Assembly: GCA_040389445.1 (NCBI GenBank)
Contig: JAZJZX010000020.1
Location: 1 to 64,000, forward strand
Direction: 5' to 3'
Length of the DNA: 64,000 nucleotides
Source of the DNA: UBA5189 sp040389445
GTDB taxonomy: Bacteria > Chloroflexota > Limnocylindria > Limnocylindrales > CSP1-4
In this document: in pieces, positions 24,423 to 32,223 of the stretch
Numbering within the stretch: the first letter of the stretch is position 1
Layout of the letters: every line of letters begins with the position of its first letter
Notes under the pieces: generated by a model
Told to the model about the DNA's origin: nothing
Seen by the model: only the letters and a program-made list of their open reading frames with translations
The model's database searches: none
Translations under genes and position numbers: made by a program

Positions 24423-25835
24423 CTACGGCGAGCCGCCCTCCCGCGGGGTTGCCGGCACGCGATCCCGAACCGGCACGCGATCCCGAACCGGCACGCGATC
24501 CGGGGCGCGCACGAGATCCGGCACCACCTGAAGGTCGAGCCAGGTCGCGGGTTCCAGCCGCGGCCGAATCATCGCTACCGCACCGTCTCTGGCCACGACC
24601 TCGGCCGGCAGCGGGTGCGACAGGAAGAGCGGCATCGACTCGGTGTAGCCGTAGGCGCCCACGTCGAGCACCGCGATCAGATCGCCCACAGCGGGCATCG
24701 GCATGACCGCCGCGTGGGCAAGGACATCGAGGCCGGAGCACAGCGGTCCGGCGATCGTCACCGGCAGCGGCCGTCCGCCCGACGGCGACAGGAGCCGTAC
24801 CCGGTGTTCCTGGCCGACGAGCGCCGGGCGGAGCACGTGGTGGACGCCACCGTCGAGGATGGCGACGGCCGCGCCATCGACCGCCTTGGTATCGAGAACG
24901 CGCGCAACGTAGGCGCCCGAAGGACCGACCAGGAAGCGACCCGGCTCCAGCAGGAGGCGCGCGTCGGCGAGCCACGGGTCGTCCTTCCAGGTATCCACCA
25001 GCGCGGCCAGACCCCGACGCAGGCTCACCAGGTCGAGCGACTCCTCATGGGCCTCGTACGGGATCCCGAGACCACCGCCGACATCCACCAGCCTGATCGG
25101 CAGGTCGACAAGCCGGGCGAGCCCCCGCGCGGCCCGAGCCGTGGCGGACGCATGTTCAACGAGGGCGTGGGCATCGAGGACGTTGGACGCGCCGAAGGCG
25201 TGAAGTCCCACGAACTCCAGGTGCGCAGATCGCGCCGCGATCCGTGCCGCCCTGGCGAGGTCTGCCGCGTCCATGCCGAACTTGCCGGCGCCGTCGTCCC
25301 CGACGAGGCGGACACGCTCGAGTCGGGCGACCTCGCTGACCGCCGCCCGGAGCATTACCGGCTGGCGCCGGCCGATTTCGGCCGCTATCCGTTCCAGGCG
25401 CGCGAGTTCGCCGAGCGATTCCACCGTGATCGCGCGGATCCCTGCTCGGACGGCCTGGGCGAGCTCAACCTCGCGTTTGCCGGGCCCCGTCATGACGATC
25501 CGCTCGGGGTCGATCCCGGCCCGGAGTGCGGTGACGAGTTCCCCGCCCGATGCAACGTCCGCGCCAAGGCCCAGGCGAGCCAGGTGGGTGACGACCGCAA
25601 GGGCGGGGTTCGCCTTCACCGCATAGGCGAGTTCGGCCCGCTCGGGCAGGATCGTGCCCAGGGCGGCGACCTGACGGTCCATGACGGCCAGATCGTAGAC
25701 GTAGCAGGGCGTTCCGAACTGGGCGGCGAGGTCCTCGGCGTCCAGGCCGGCGAGACGACCCGCCCGGAAGATCTCGTTGCGGGCCGGTGGGCGGCCGCGC
25801 CGGGCGGAATCGATCAGGTCAGGGGAACGACTCAT
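24423..25835 (-). CDS. lysA: Diaminopimelate decarboxylase
   Basis: The 470-residue fold-type III PLP enzyme has the Schiff-base lysine in YAVKANP, the phosphate-binding GGGLGIPY, LEPGRFLVGPSG, and the C-terminal GPLCSGLDVLA with the active-site Cys of the partner subunit. The usual GLHxHIGSQ reads GLHAFGASN here, so the sequence alone leaves room for a related decarboxylase. Its place as the last gene of dapB-dapA-dapD makes meso-diaminopimelate to lysine the likely reaction. The C-terminus carries short VPVRDR repeats. Its ATG overlaps the dapD stop by four bases (25832-25835). Confidence 0.88.
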   Translation of the reverse strand: MSRSPDLIDSARRGRPPARNEIFRAGRLAGLDAEDLAAQFGTPCYVYDLAVMDRQVAALGTILPERAELAYAVKANPALAVVTHLARLGLGADVASGGELVTALRAGIDPERIVMTGPGKREVELAQAVRAGIRAITVESLGELARLERIAAEIGRRQPVMLRAAVSEVARLERVRLVGDDGAGKFGMDAADLARAARIAARSAHLEFVGLHAFGASNVLDAHALVEHASATARAARGLARLVDLPIRLVDVGGGLGIPYEAHEESLDLVSLRRGLAALVDTWKDDPWLADARLLLEPGRFLVGPSGAYVARVLDTKAVDGAAVAILDGGVHHVLRPALVGQEHRVRLLSPSGGRPLPVTIAGPLCSGLDVLAHAAVMPMPAVGDLIAVLDVGAYGYTESMPLFLSHPLPAEVVARDGAVAMIRPRLEPATWLDLQVVPDLVRAPDRVPVRDRVPVRDRVPATPREGGSP

Positions 25836-26728
25836 CGGAGGACGCTTTCGAGGGCGACGCGCGCGCTCGTGCCGGTATCCCGGTCCTTGACCAGGAGCGC
25901 CGTGGAGGCGGACAGGCCGTGGACGCGCGCGAACGGGTCGTCCAGGGCGCGGGACCCCGGCACGACGACGGCGTTCGAGGGCACCACGAGCGGCGCCTCC
26001 GCAGTGCCCTGGAGGACCCGACCGCGAACCAGGTCATACAGCGGCGAGGTGCCGGTCAGGATCACCCCGGCCCCGATGACCGCGCCACTGCTCACCAGCA
26101 CCCCTTCGAGGAGGGCGCACCCCGCGCCGATGAAGGCGTCGTCCTCCACGATCACCGGCCGCGCCCCGGACGGCTCCAGGACCCCGCCGATCGTGACGCC
26201 GGCCGCGAGATGGACGCGGGCCCCGATCTGGGCGCAGCTCCCCACCAGGACGTGGGAGTCGACCATCGTGCCGGACCCGATCCACGCTCCGACGTTCAGG
26301 TAGGACGGCGGCATGACGATCACGCCGTCGGCAAGATGGACGCCGCGCCGGACGGCAGTGCCGCCCGGGACGATTCGCCACGGGCCGCCGGCAAGGTCGC
26401 CGCGTGGAGCGAAGGCGGCCCGGTCGCGAAAGGAGAACGGACCCACGGACCAGTCGGCTGTCGTCCGGTCCTGGAAGACTTCGATGATGGCGGCCTTGAC
26501 GTCCGCATGGACGCGCCAGCCACCAGGGGCGGCGGGGTCCGGCGAGGCCGCCCGGACGCTGCCGGACTCCAGGTCGTCGAGGATGCCGCCACCCGACGCG
26601 GAACTCGCGCCGGCGCCCGAACTCCCCCCCGCGCCCGCGCCCGCGCCCGGGGCCGAACTCGCACCCGCGCCCGCGCCCGGGGCCGCGCCCGCGCCCGATG
26701 GATCCGTCGCGGGAACGGCGGCCCTCAT
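25832..26728 (-). CDS. dapD: Tetrahydrodipicolinate N-succinyltransferase
   Basis: The 298-residue protein is a left-handed beta-helix acyltransferase. The family blocks are clear: MPPSYLNVGAWIGSGTMVDS, VGSCAQIGARVHLAAGVTIG, GVLEP and VIVEDDAFIGAG. This points to the succinylase branch of lysine synthesis, with dapC and dapE needed elsewhere in the genome. Residues ~12-48 are an Ala/Gly/Ser tract encoded by a GC-rich repeat (26590-26700) and absent from typical DapD, so either the N-terminus is extended or translation begins later. Stop and start overlaps join it to lysA and dapA. Confidence 0.9.
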   Translation of the reverse strand: MRAAVPATDPSGAGAAPGAGAGASSAPGAGAGAGGSSGAGASSASGGGILDDLESGSVRAASPDPAAPGGWRVHADVKAAIIEVFQDRTTADWSVGPFSFRDRAAFAPRGDLAGGPWRIVPGGTAVRRGVHLADGVIVMPPSYLNVGAWIGSGTMVDSHVLVGSCAQIGARVHLAAGVTIGGVLEPSGARPVIVEDDAFIGAGCALLEGVLVSSGAVIGAGVILTGTSPLYDLVRGRVLQGTAEAPLVVPSNAVVVPGSRALDDPFARVHGLSASTALLVKDRDTGTSARVALESVLR

Positions 26729-27684
26729 GCCGCCGCCTCCGGCTGCATTGCCGTCGTGATCCGGCCGCCGACGTGCTCCACCAGACCCAAAGCTCGCAGC
26801 GTGACCGCGAGCGCAGCCCGGGCTTCAGGTTCCAGCGAGAGGAGCGGAGCGCGCACGAAATCGCTGTCCAGGAGTCCCATCATCAGCATCGCAGCCTTGA
26901 CCGGCACCGGATTCGGCGCGCCCACGAAGTTCCCGAGGAACAGCGGCAGCCAACGCTCGTGCGTGCGACGGGCCGCATCCCAGTCGCCTGCATGGGCGGC
27001 CGTACAGAGGTTGACCAGCTCGCCCGGGATTTCATTGCTCGCAACGGAGATGACGCCGTCGCCGCCAAGCGCGAGGATCGGCAGCGTCCAGGCGTCGTCG
27101 CCGGCCAGGACCGCGACGTCGCGCGGTCGCTCGCGGCAGATCCGAGCGATCTGCTCCAGGTTCCCGCTCGCCTCCTTCACGCCGATGACCCGTGGATGGT
27201 CCGCGAGCCGGAGGAAGGTCGCCGCGTCGACGTTGGTACCCGTCCGGGACGGGACGTTGTAGACGACGATCGGCAGGTCGCCCTCGTCCGCGACGGCCCG
27301 GAAGTGCGCCTCCAGCATCCGGCCGTCGGGCCGGTTGTAGTACGGCGCGACGACCAGTGCCGCGTCGGCACCGAGCTCGGCCGCTCGGCGGGTGGCGGCG
27401 ATGGTCGCGGCCGTGTCGTTGGTGCCGGTGCCGGCGATGACGAGCACGCGGTCGCGCGACGGGCGCTCGGCGGCGACCTCCACGGTGGTGGCAATGAGCA
27501 ACTCTCGCTCGGCGGGCGTCAGGGTGGGGGACTCGCCGGTGGTTCCGCAGGGCACGAGGCCGTCGATGCCGGCCAGCACCTGCCAGCTGACCAGCCGCCG
27601 AAACGCGGCCTCATCGATGGCGCCGTCGGGGGAGAACGGCGTGACGAGCGCGGTGAAGGCACCGCGGAGGGTGGGACGGATCAT
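26725..27684 (-). CDS. dapA: 4-hydroxy-tetrahydrodipicolinate synthase
   Basis: The 319-residue class I aldolase has all the DapA blocks: GTTGESPTL, the catalytic Tyr in YNVPSRTG, and the Schiff-base Lys in VIGVKEASGN. It condenses pyruvate with aspartate semialdehyde, the first committed step to diaminopimelate and lysine. AAGGAG just before the ATG at 27684 supports the start. It lies 72 bp after dapB and overlaps dapD by four bases. Confidence 0.95.
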   Translation of the reverse strand: MIRPTLRGAFTALVTPFSPDGAIDEAAFRRLVSWQVLAGIDGLVPCGTTGESPTLTPAERELLIATTVEVAAERPSRDRVLVIAGTGTNDTAATIAATRRAAELGADAALVVAPYYNRPDGRMLEAHFRAVADEGDLPIVVYNVPSRTGTNVDAATFLRLADHPRVIGVKEASGNLEQIARICRERPRDVAVLAGDDAWTLPILALGGDGVISVASNEIPGELVNLCTAAHAGDWDAARRTHERWLPLFLGNFVGAPNPVPVKAAMLMMGLLDSDFVRAPLLSLEPEARAALAVTLRALGLVEHVGGRITTAMQPEAAA

Positions 27685-27756
27685 GTCGGGGCTCCTTGTC
27701 TCGAGATCGATCAGGGGATGGATGGGATGGGGATGGGTCGATGCGTCGATGCGTCG

Positions 27757-28485
27757 TCAGGCGGCTGCCGCGCGACGTGTGAGCAGGTCATCGACGACGA
27801 CGTCGAACGGGTGGATGCCGGGCGAACGCGGAGCGCGCCTCAGCCAGTCGGCGGCGGCCAGGATCCCGGCCGCATACGGCGTCCGATCGCGCGCCGTGAG
27901 GCGCAGCTCAACGGTCTCGCCGGCCGCATCGAAGCCCACGAGGTGCATCCCGGGACTGGCGCCGGCGCGGATGGAAACGGTCTCGAGATCGGCAGCACTC
28001 GCCAGGCCCGGATGGCGGGTGGCGATGCGACCGGCCAGCTCGAGCGCGGTGCCGCTGGGTCGATCCGCCTTGGAGCGGCGATGCCACTCGACGAGGTACG
28101 GATCAAACGCGTCCACGGCGCCGAACAGGTCCGTGGCGGTCTCCACGAGGCGGGCGAACAGCGCGACCCCCAGGCTGAAGTTGGGGGCGACGACCGCACT
28201 CGCCCGCTGCGCGAGGAGTGCCGCGTCCACCTCATCTCGCTCGTTCGACCAGCCGGTCGTCGCGATCACAAAGCGTCGGACCCCGGCCTCGAGGGCGGCG
28301 GTGACGTTGCCCCGTACCGCCGGACCGCACGACGCCTCGATCACGAGGTCGGCCCCATGGAGCGCGGCCGGATCGTGCCGGCCCATCGCGGGTCTCCCCA
28401 GGATCGGGGTGCGCTCGCCCCGGTCCGACGCGGCGGCGGCGACCGCCCAACCCAGGGCGCCGTTGCCGAAAATCATGGTCTGCAT
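27757..28485 (-). CDS. dapB: 4-hydroxy-tetrahydrodipicolinate reductase
   Basis: The 242-residue protein has an N-terminal dinucleotide-binding GNGALG and the family signature EWHRRSKADRPSGTA, where the usual HH is HR. It reduces the DapA product with NAD(P)H. I start it at the ATG at 28485, which has GAGG eight bases upstream; a GTG at 28500 is in frame. It is the first enzyme gene of the operon and sits directly behind the attenuator: the terminator T run ends 52 bp upstream of this start. Confidence 0.9.
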   Translation of the reverse strand: MQTMIFGNGALGWAVAAAASDRGERTPILGRPAMGRHDPAALHGADLVIEASCGPAVRGNVTAALEAGVRRFVIATTGWSNERDEVDAALLAQRASAVVAPNFSLGVALFARLVETATDLFGAVDAFDPYLVEWHRRSKADRPSGTALELAGRIATRHPGLASAADLETVSIRAGASPGMHLVGFDAAGETVELRLTARDRTPYAAGILAAADWLRRAPRSPGIHPFDVVVDDLLTRRAAAA

Positions 28486-28536
28486 CTGCTCGGTCCTCAC
28501 TCGCTGATGGGACCTCGTCGGGTTCGGAGGGCAAAC

Positions 28537-28568
28537 AAAAAACCGCGGTCACCGTCGTGGTGCCGCGG
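28537..28568 (-). terminator. Intrinsic terminator in the lysine operon leader
   Basis: Read on the minus strand, ccgcggcacc pairs with ggtgaccgcgg (one bulged A) around a five-base loop and is followed at once by TTTTTTG. Because it lies between promoter and dapB it must work as a conditional terminator. Confidence 0.88.
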
Positions 28569-28681
28569 CCTCTGCGCTTGGAGCCTCCGTTCCCTGGAGG
28601 CCCCGGTTCGTCGATTTCCTGACGCGCCGTCTAGAGCCCCAGGGCCCGTGCCTCCCGGCAGGGCCGCCAGAGCTTCTTCTT
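28563..28681 (-). promoter_or_regulatory. Lysine attenuator: mutually exclusive leader pairings
   Basis: Segment 1 (28670-28661, cuggcggccc, immediately after the Lys codons) can pair with segment 2 (28603-28594) at 9 of 10 positions. Segment 2, shifted to 28606-28597 (ccggggccuc), can instead pair with the left arm of the terminator (28572-28563, gaggccgcgg), also 9 of 10. A ribosome stalled on the Lys codons would cover segment 1, free segment 2 and block the terminator; with ample lysyl-tRNA the terminator forms. Segment 2 can also fold with ggaggcucc at 28588-28580. The pairings are seen in the sequence; the mechanism is inferred from known attenuators. Confidence 0.8.
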
Positions 28682-28711
28682 CGAGTCGAAGGAAGCGGAT
28701 CGGCGGTTCAT
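28631..28711 (-). CDS. Lysine operon leader peptide (26 aa, KKK)
   Basis: The short frame starts MNRRSASFDSKKKLW and ends LGL before TAG at 28631. Its codons 11-13 are AAG AAG AAG (28681-28673), three consecutive lysine codons in front of a lysine operon, the hallmark of a ribosome-mediated attenuator. The ATG lies only about 4 bases after the predicted transcription start, so translation is likely leaderless; no ribosome-binding site is visible. The distance from the Lys codons to segment 1 of the leader fold is two bases. Confidence 0.85.
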   Translation of the reverse strand: MNRRSASFDSKKKLWRPCREARALGL

Positions 28712-28721
28712 CAGATGCAGG

Positions 28722-28750
28722 ACTATACGCATAGCGGATGCGTTATGCAA
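28722..28750 (-). promoter_or_regulatory. Promoter of the dap-lys operon with an operator-like palindrome
   Basis: The -35 box ttgcat (28745-28750) and -10 box tatagt (28722-28727) are 17 bases apart. The spacer is almost wholly occupied by a perfect inverted repeat, acgcat-N5-atgcgt (28727-28743), a plausible repressor site in addition to the attenuator. The predicted start of transcription is near 28715. Confidence 0.8.
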
Positions 28751-28892
28751 CCATTTCCGCGGCTCCTGCCTGAGCGGAGCGTCGCGTCGCGCCCGCTTCG
28801 ACGATGCCGATCGCAGCCTGCGCCACGGCGGGCACTTCATCACGGCCCACCTCTGGGTTCGCGAAGGATCGTGCCGACCCGCTGGTCGGCCG

Positions 28893-29336
28893 TTACTCGG
28901 CCTGCGGGACCGCGCCGAATGGGTTCTCGATGGCGATCCCCGCGATCTGGCCGCCGGCCTGGAGATCCTCGCTGACCAGGCGCATCGCCCTGGCCCGTCG
29001 CGCCGCTTCGACGATGAGGGCATCCCAGAAGGACAGCTGGGCGCTCTCCTCGAGGGCGGCTGCGTCGAGGATCATCTCGACATCCACCTGGACGACGGAC
29101 CATGTCGCATAAAGCCCGACGAGTTCACGCGCCACCGCCCGGCGCATCGGGGGCTGGAACTTGCGGGTCGCGACCACGTAGAACTCCTGGAGGACCTGCG
29201 TGCTGAGGACCCCCGAGCGGTCCGCCCACAAACCCTCGAGCAGGGCTCGTGCGACCGGCTGCTTCAGCGGATCGCCGGCGTCGTGGGCGTAGACCAGGAC
29301 GTTGGTGTCGACGAAGGTTCGCCCGCCGGGCGTCAT
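28893..29336 (-). CDS. vapC: PIN-domain ribonuclease toxin VapC
   Basis: The 147-residue PIN protein has the acidic residues of the family: FVDTNVLVYAHD near the N-terminus, STQVLQEFY in the middle and SFWDALIVEAA toward the end. VapC toxins cleave tRNA or rRNA. It starts three bases after the stop of the ribbon-helix-helix gene at 29340-29585, which should be its antitoxin. The TAA stop is 143 bp upstream of the lysine operon promoter. Confidence 0.9.
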   Translation of the reverse strand: MTPGGRTFVDTNVLVYAHDAGDPLKQPVARALLEGLWADRSGVLSTQVLQEFYVVATRKFQPPMRRAVARELVGLYATWSVVQVDVEMILDAAALEESAQLSFWDALIVEAARRARAMRLVSEDLQAGGQIAGIAIENPFGAVPQAE

Positions 29337-29339
29337 CGA

Positions 29340-29585
29340 CTACCCAGGTGACTGCCGGTCGTGCAACTCGTCGCGTGTCCAGCGCCGACCCCCGTGAGGG
29401 GTCGCAGCATCCAGGATCGCCTGCGCCCGCTCGCGCGCCCGCTCGAACCGCTCGTCGTCGTCCACCAGCTCGATCAGCTGGGCCGCGGCGAGGGCGCTGA
29501 CCGATGTCCCGCGCTTCGCTGCCACGATCCGCGCGCGCCTGATCACCTCGGCATCAAGGTGCAGGGTCAGATTCGTTCGCGCCAT
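29340..29585 (-). CDS. vapB: Ribbon-helix-helix antitoxin (VapB-type)
   Basis: The 81-residue protein starts MARTNLTLHLDAEVIRRARI, a ribbon-helix-helix DNA-binding strand and helix, then RGTSVSALAAAQLIELV. The charged C-terminal half is the expected toxin-binding tail. The ATG at 29585 has GGAG six bases upstream. It should repress its own operon together with VapC, but I cannot pick an operator with confidence. Confidence 0.85.
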   Translation of the reverse strand: MARTNLTLHLDAEVIRRARIVAAKRGTSVSALAAAQLIELVDDDERFERARERAQAILDAATPHGGRRWTRDELHDRQSPG

Positions 29586-29674
29586 GAGTCGCTCCACAGT
29601 CTGTTACGTGGCCCACAGCCTACCACGGGAGGTCGGGTTGGACGGGATGGTACGGGCGCACCCAGGCACGAAGG

Positions 29675-30637
29675 TCAATGGACGGTCCTGCTCGGCTCAA
29701 ATCCCCAGGCCTCGGGGCCCGATCGCGGTACCAGCAACCCGGTCGCCTCCCAGTTCGTGCCCCGATGACCGACGAGGCCCTCGCGGACCTCGAGCCCGCC
29801 CCGTACCACAACCTCGGGGAACGGCGGCAGTGGTCGGCGAAGCAGTTCTGGAGCCTCCGTGGCCACGAGTTCGAGGAGCTCCTCGAGCGAGACCACGGGC
29901 GGTCCAAACCAGCTCGGATCCGGGCCGATCACGAGGCGAGCGAGCCTCGCGACCTGGGCCCCGACGATCCCGACGTGTGGTCCCGCGACATCGCGGCGAT
30001 CGAGCGCGATCGTCTCGACGGCTCCCGACCTGATCCTGATTCCCAGGAGTTGCCTGGGCGCGAGCTGCGGCAGCCATCCGGGCGGCCCATCGAGCACCCG
30101 CTCCGACCGCATCTCCCACAGGAGGTCTCGCAGCGTCTCCTGTTCGTCCGCGGTCGCCGGCAGCCCCAGCTCGCGAACGAAGCCGAGCAGGTCGTCTGCC
30201 AACTCGGGACCGAGGACCTGACGCATGTTGCTGTCCTCGGATTCGTCCTCCGGCCACGGCAGCTCAAAGAAGTCTCCGAAAAAGTGGAGGTGCACGTCGC
30301 CGCCACCGACCAACGGGCGCGACCGCACAGCCAGCCGTTCGACCAGGGCGAGGTGGTCACGCACGAGGACGATCCCGTCTTGACGCTCGAGGGTCGTCAG
30401 CGGGGTCGTAAATATGGCACCGTCGAGCTGATCGACGATGGAACACCAGCGGTCATCCCACGCCCGGACGAAATCGGGGCTGATCCCTATCGCGGAACTG
30501 ACGGCGCGTCGGGGATCCCTCGCGCTGGTGCGGCCCGCGGCTACGAGTTCGGGCACGAGTGCATCGAGCAGCTGTGGGCCACGTTCCCGGATCAATGTGA
30601 GTGCTGCCTCGGCGATCGTGGGGCTGCGTCGCGGCAT
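29675..30637 (-). CDS. Uncharacterised protein with N-terminal winged-helix-like domain
   Basis: The 320-residue protein is not one I recognise. Its first ~55 residues (TIAEAALTLIRERGPQLLDA to ARDPRRAVSSAI) have the helix pattern of HARE-type winged helices, which often occur in restriction or DNA-modification contexts. The remainder is soluble, rich in charged and aromatic residues, with a beta-rich stretch and no catalytic motif I can name. GAGGAGGT upstream fixes the ATG at 30637. It is a single-gene unit between vapBC and the B1 repeat. Confidence 0.6.
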   Translation of the reverse strand: MPRRSPTIAEAALTLIRERGPQLLDALVPELVAAGRTSARDPRRAVSSAIGISPDFVRAWDDRWCSIVDQLDGAIFTTPLTTLERQDGIVLVRDHLALVERLAVRSRPLVGGGDVHLHFFGDFFELPWPEDESEDSNMRQVLGPELADDLLGFVRELGLPATADEQETLRDLLWEMRSERVLDGPPGWLPQLAPRQLLGIRIRSGAVETIALDRRDVAGPHVGIVGAQVARLARLVIGPDPSWFGPPVVSLEELLELVATEAPELLRRPLPPFPEVVVRGGLEVREGLVGHRGTNWEATGLLVPRSGPEAWGFEPSRTVH

Positions 30638-30819
30638 CTTGCCACCTCCTCGCCAAGAGTAGCGCCACGACCTTCACCGGAACTTCACCGGGACTCCGCC
30701 GCCCAGGTGGTCGGTTCTGATCCAGTGCGGCTGCGTACCCGGCGGAGGCCGCCGCGCGATGGTCCGCCGGTGTCGACGTGTGGTCTGCCCATACTGCGCG
30801 ATGGGCTCGGTGGCTTCAC

Positions 30820-31290
30820 GCCCGCCGCGAACCGGGGCATGGGGCCGCCGCGAACCGGGGCAGGGGGCCGCCGTGGTCGGGTTGAGAGCGAGGGGTTGAT
30901 GGCGGGCCGGCACATGACGCTTCTGGCGGCGGGTCCGGATCGCGCCGGCTCCGGATCGCGCCGGCTCCGCTCCGCCGCCTCCGGATCGCGCCGGCTGCCT
31001 GCACCGGCTCCGCTCCGCCGCGGTTGTCCGCTGCCGTGTCGACTGCATGGACGCCCCGAACACAGGCGGGCCCGTCAGGCCCCGGAGTCGGCCCGACTCG
31101 CGCTCGTGTCACGCTCCGTCAAGCTCCGTCACGCTCCGGCCGTGCGACGCCAAGCGAGATCACCGCCGTCGGAGCCCTCCACCCGGGCCGCTGGCTGACA
31201 GGCATGTGCACAGCGTGACCATGCAGTCGTCATCGCCAGGCTCAAGCGCCACGCGATCACGGCTGAGGCGCGGCGTCATCCGCCAGGCGC
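30820..31290 (+). repeat. Dispersed repeat, subfamily B copy 1
   Basis: This copy has three parts also seen, in order, at 56.52-57.03 kb: a gaaccggggcaggggg stretch ending in ggttgatggcgggccggcac (to about 30933), a low-complexity ccggatcgcgccggct part, and a 190-bp core. The core is bounded by a perfect 11-bp inverted repeat, cgactgcatgg (31040-31050) and ccatgcagtcg (31219-31229). The core and its right flank are related to subfamily A at 15 and 19.5 kb. No gene is supported within it. Confidence 0.75.
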
Positions 31291-31370
31291 GCCGCCGCCG
31301 GCTCCGACGCGGCTCGCCAGGAGATCACGGCTGAGGCGCGCCGCGCACGCGGGTGCGAATTGAGTGTGGC

Positions 31371-31402
31371 TTGACGAATATGGCACTTTGCGCGATATTC
31401 GT
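31371..31402 (+). promoter_or_regulatory. Promoter/operator of the AbiEi-RhuM pair
   Basis: A -35 box ttgacg (31371-31376) and -10 box gatatt (31394-31399) are 17 bases apart, with the ATG only six bases past the -10, so the mRNA should be leaderless or nearly so. A perfect inverted repeat, acgaatat (31374-31381) and atattcgt (31395-31402), covers both boxes. AbiEi antitoxins are known to repress their own promoter through inverted repeats. Confidence 0.78.
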
Positions 31403-31405
31403 TAC

Positions 31406-32218
31406 ATGACATCCGTGCGGCAATGGCTCGACTCGATGCTCGCGCGCGGGAAGGTCACGTTCACCTTCGACGAGGCGTGCCGGTCGAGAAACGCGAGTGC
31501 GTCATCCACCTTGTCGGCGCTCCATCGCGCCCAGCGGGACGCGCTCGTCTTCTCGCCGGTGCGCGGGTTTTACGTCATCGTGCCCGCGGAGTACCGCGAC
31601 GAAGGTGCGCCGCCCTGGCGGTGGTTCCTGGCACCCATGTTCAGGCACCTCGGGGCCGCCTACTACGTGGGACTGCTGACAGCCGCGGCGCAACACGGCG
31701 TCAGCCAGCAGGCAGCCCAGGAAGTCCAGGTGATCGTCGATCGCCACGTTCGCCCCAAGGTGGCCGGTCGCCAGGGCATCGTCTTTATCCAGCGGAAGCA
31801 AGCGGCAAAGGCACCCACCATTGACGTCACCACGCCGACGGGGAGGATCCGGGTCTCAACACCAGAGATGACGATGCTCGATCTCATGGCCTACCCGTCA
31901 CGAGCCGCCGGCTGGGGCAACATCGCGTCCCTCCTGGCCGGCCTCGCTCCCCTTGCTGGTCGACGGGGATGGAAGGACGCCCTGCAGGTCGAGCCTCGAA
32001 CGACAGAGGTCCAGCGGCTCGGGCACCTGTTGAGCCGTACCGGCGACGGACGAGCCGAAGTTCTCGAGGCGTGGCTCAAGGGCCGTTCCCTCACGACCGT
32101 CCGTCTGATTCCGGGAGGCGACGCCACTGGCGCCTACGATTCACGCTGGCACGTGATCGTGAACGCCGCGGTCGACCCCGACCGCCTCCCGGGGCTCAAG
32201 CAAGTCCGGAGCCTGTAG
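31406..32218 (+). CDS. AbiEi-family antitoxin/transcriptional regulator
   Basis: The 270-residue protein has the AbiEi plan: an N-terminal winged-helix region, then the strongly conserved FSPVRGFYVIVPAEYRD, AAYYVGLLTAAAQHG and a C-terminal domain with RVSTPEMTMLDLMAYP. The AbiEi protein near the right end of the window has the same blocks (SPVRGFHVVLP, PYYVGLLTAASIHG), but the sequences are well diverged. AbiEi normally neutralises the AbiEii nucleotidyltransferase toxin; here the gene six bases downstream is RhuM instead. The ATG at 31406 is preferred over an upstream in-frame start at 31364 because the promoter lies between them. Confidence 0.85.
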   Translation: MTSVRQWLDSMLARGKVTFTFDEACRSRNASASSTLSALHRAQRDALVFSPVRGFYVIVPAEYRDEGAPPWRWFLAPMFRHLGAAYYVGLLTAAAQHGVSQQAAQEVQVIVDRHVRPKVAGRQGIVFIQRKQAAKAPTIDVTTPTGRIRVSTPEMTMLDLMAYPSRAAGWGNIASLLAGLAPLAGRRGWKDALQVEPRTTEVQRLGHLLSRTGDGRAEVLEAWLKGRSLTTVRLIPGGDATGAYDSRWHVIVNAAVDPDRLPGLKQVRSL

Positions 32219-32223
32219 CGGCC

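Noticed and set aside
28537..28715. T-box or L-box riboswitch in the lysine leader
   Set aside because: The ggtgaccgcgg of the terminator recalls the T-box word, but the UGGN bulge is missing and there is no stem I; the L-box core is also not present. The leader peptide with alternative pairings explains the region better.
24615..28734. Long plus-strand frames opposite lysA, dapD, dapA and dapB
   Set aside because: All are antisense shadows of clearly identified enzymes.
31969..32223. Upstream extension of the rhuM frame into the AbiEi gene
   Set aside because: The extension is an out-of-frame reading of AbiEi; the ATG at 32224 with the family N-terminus is the sensible start.
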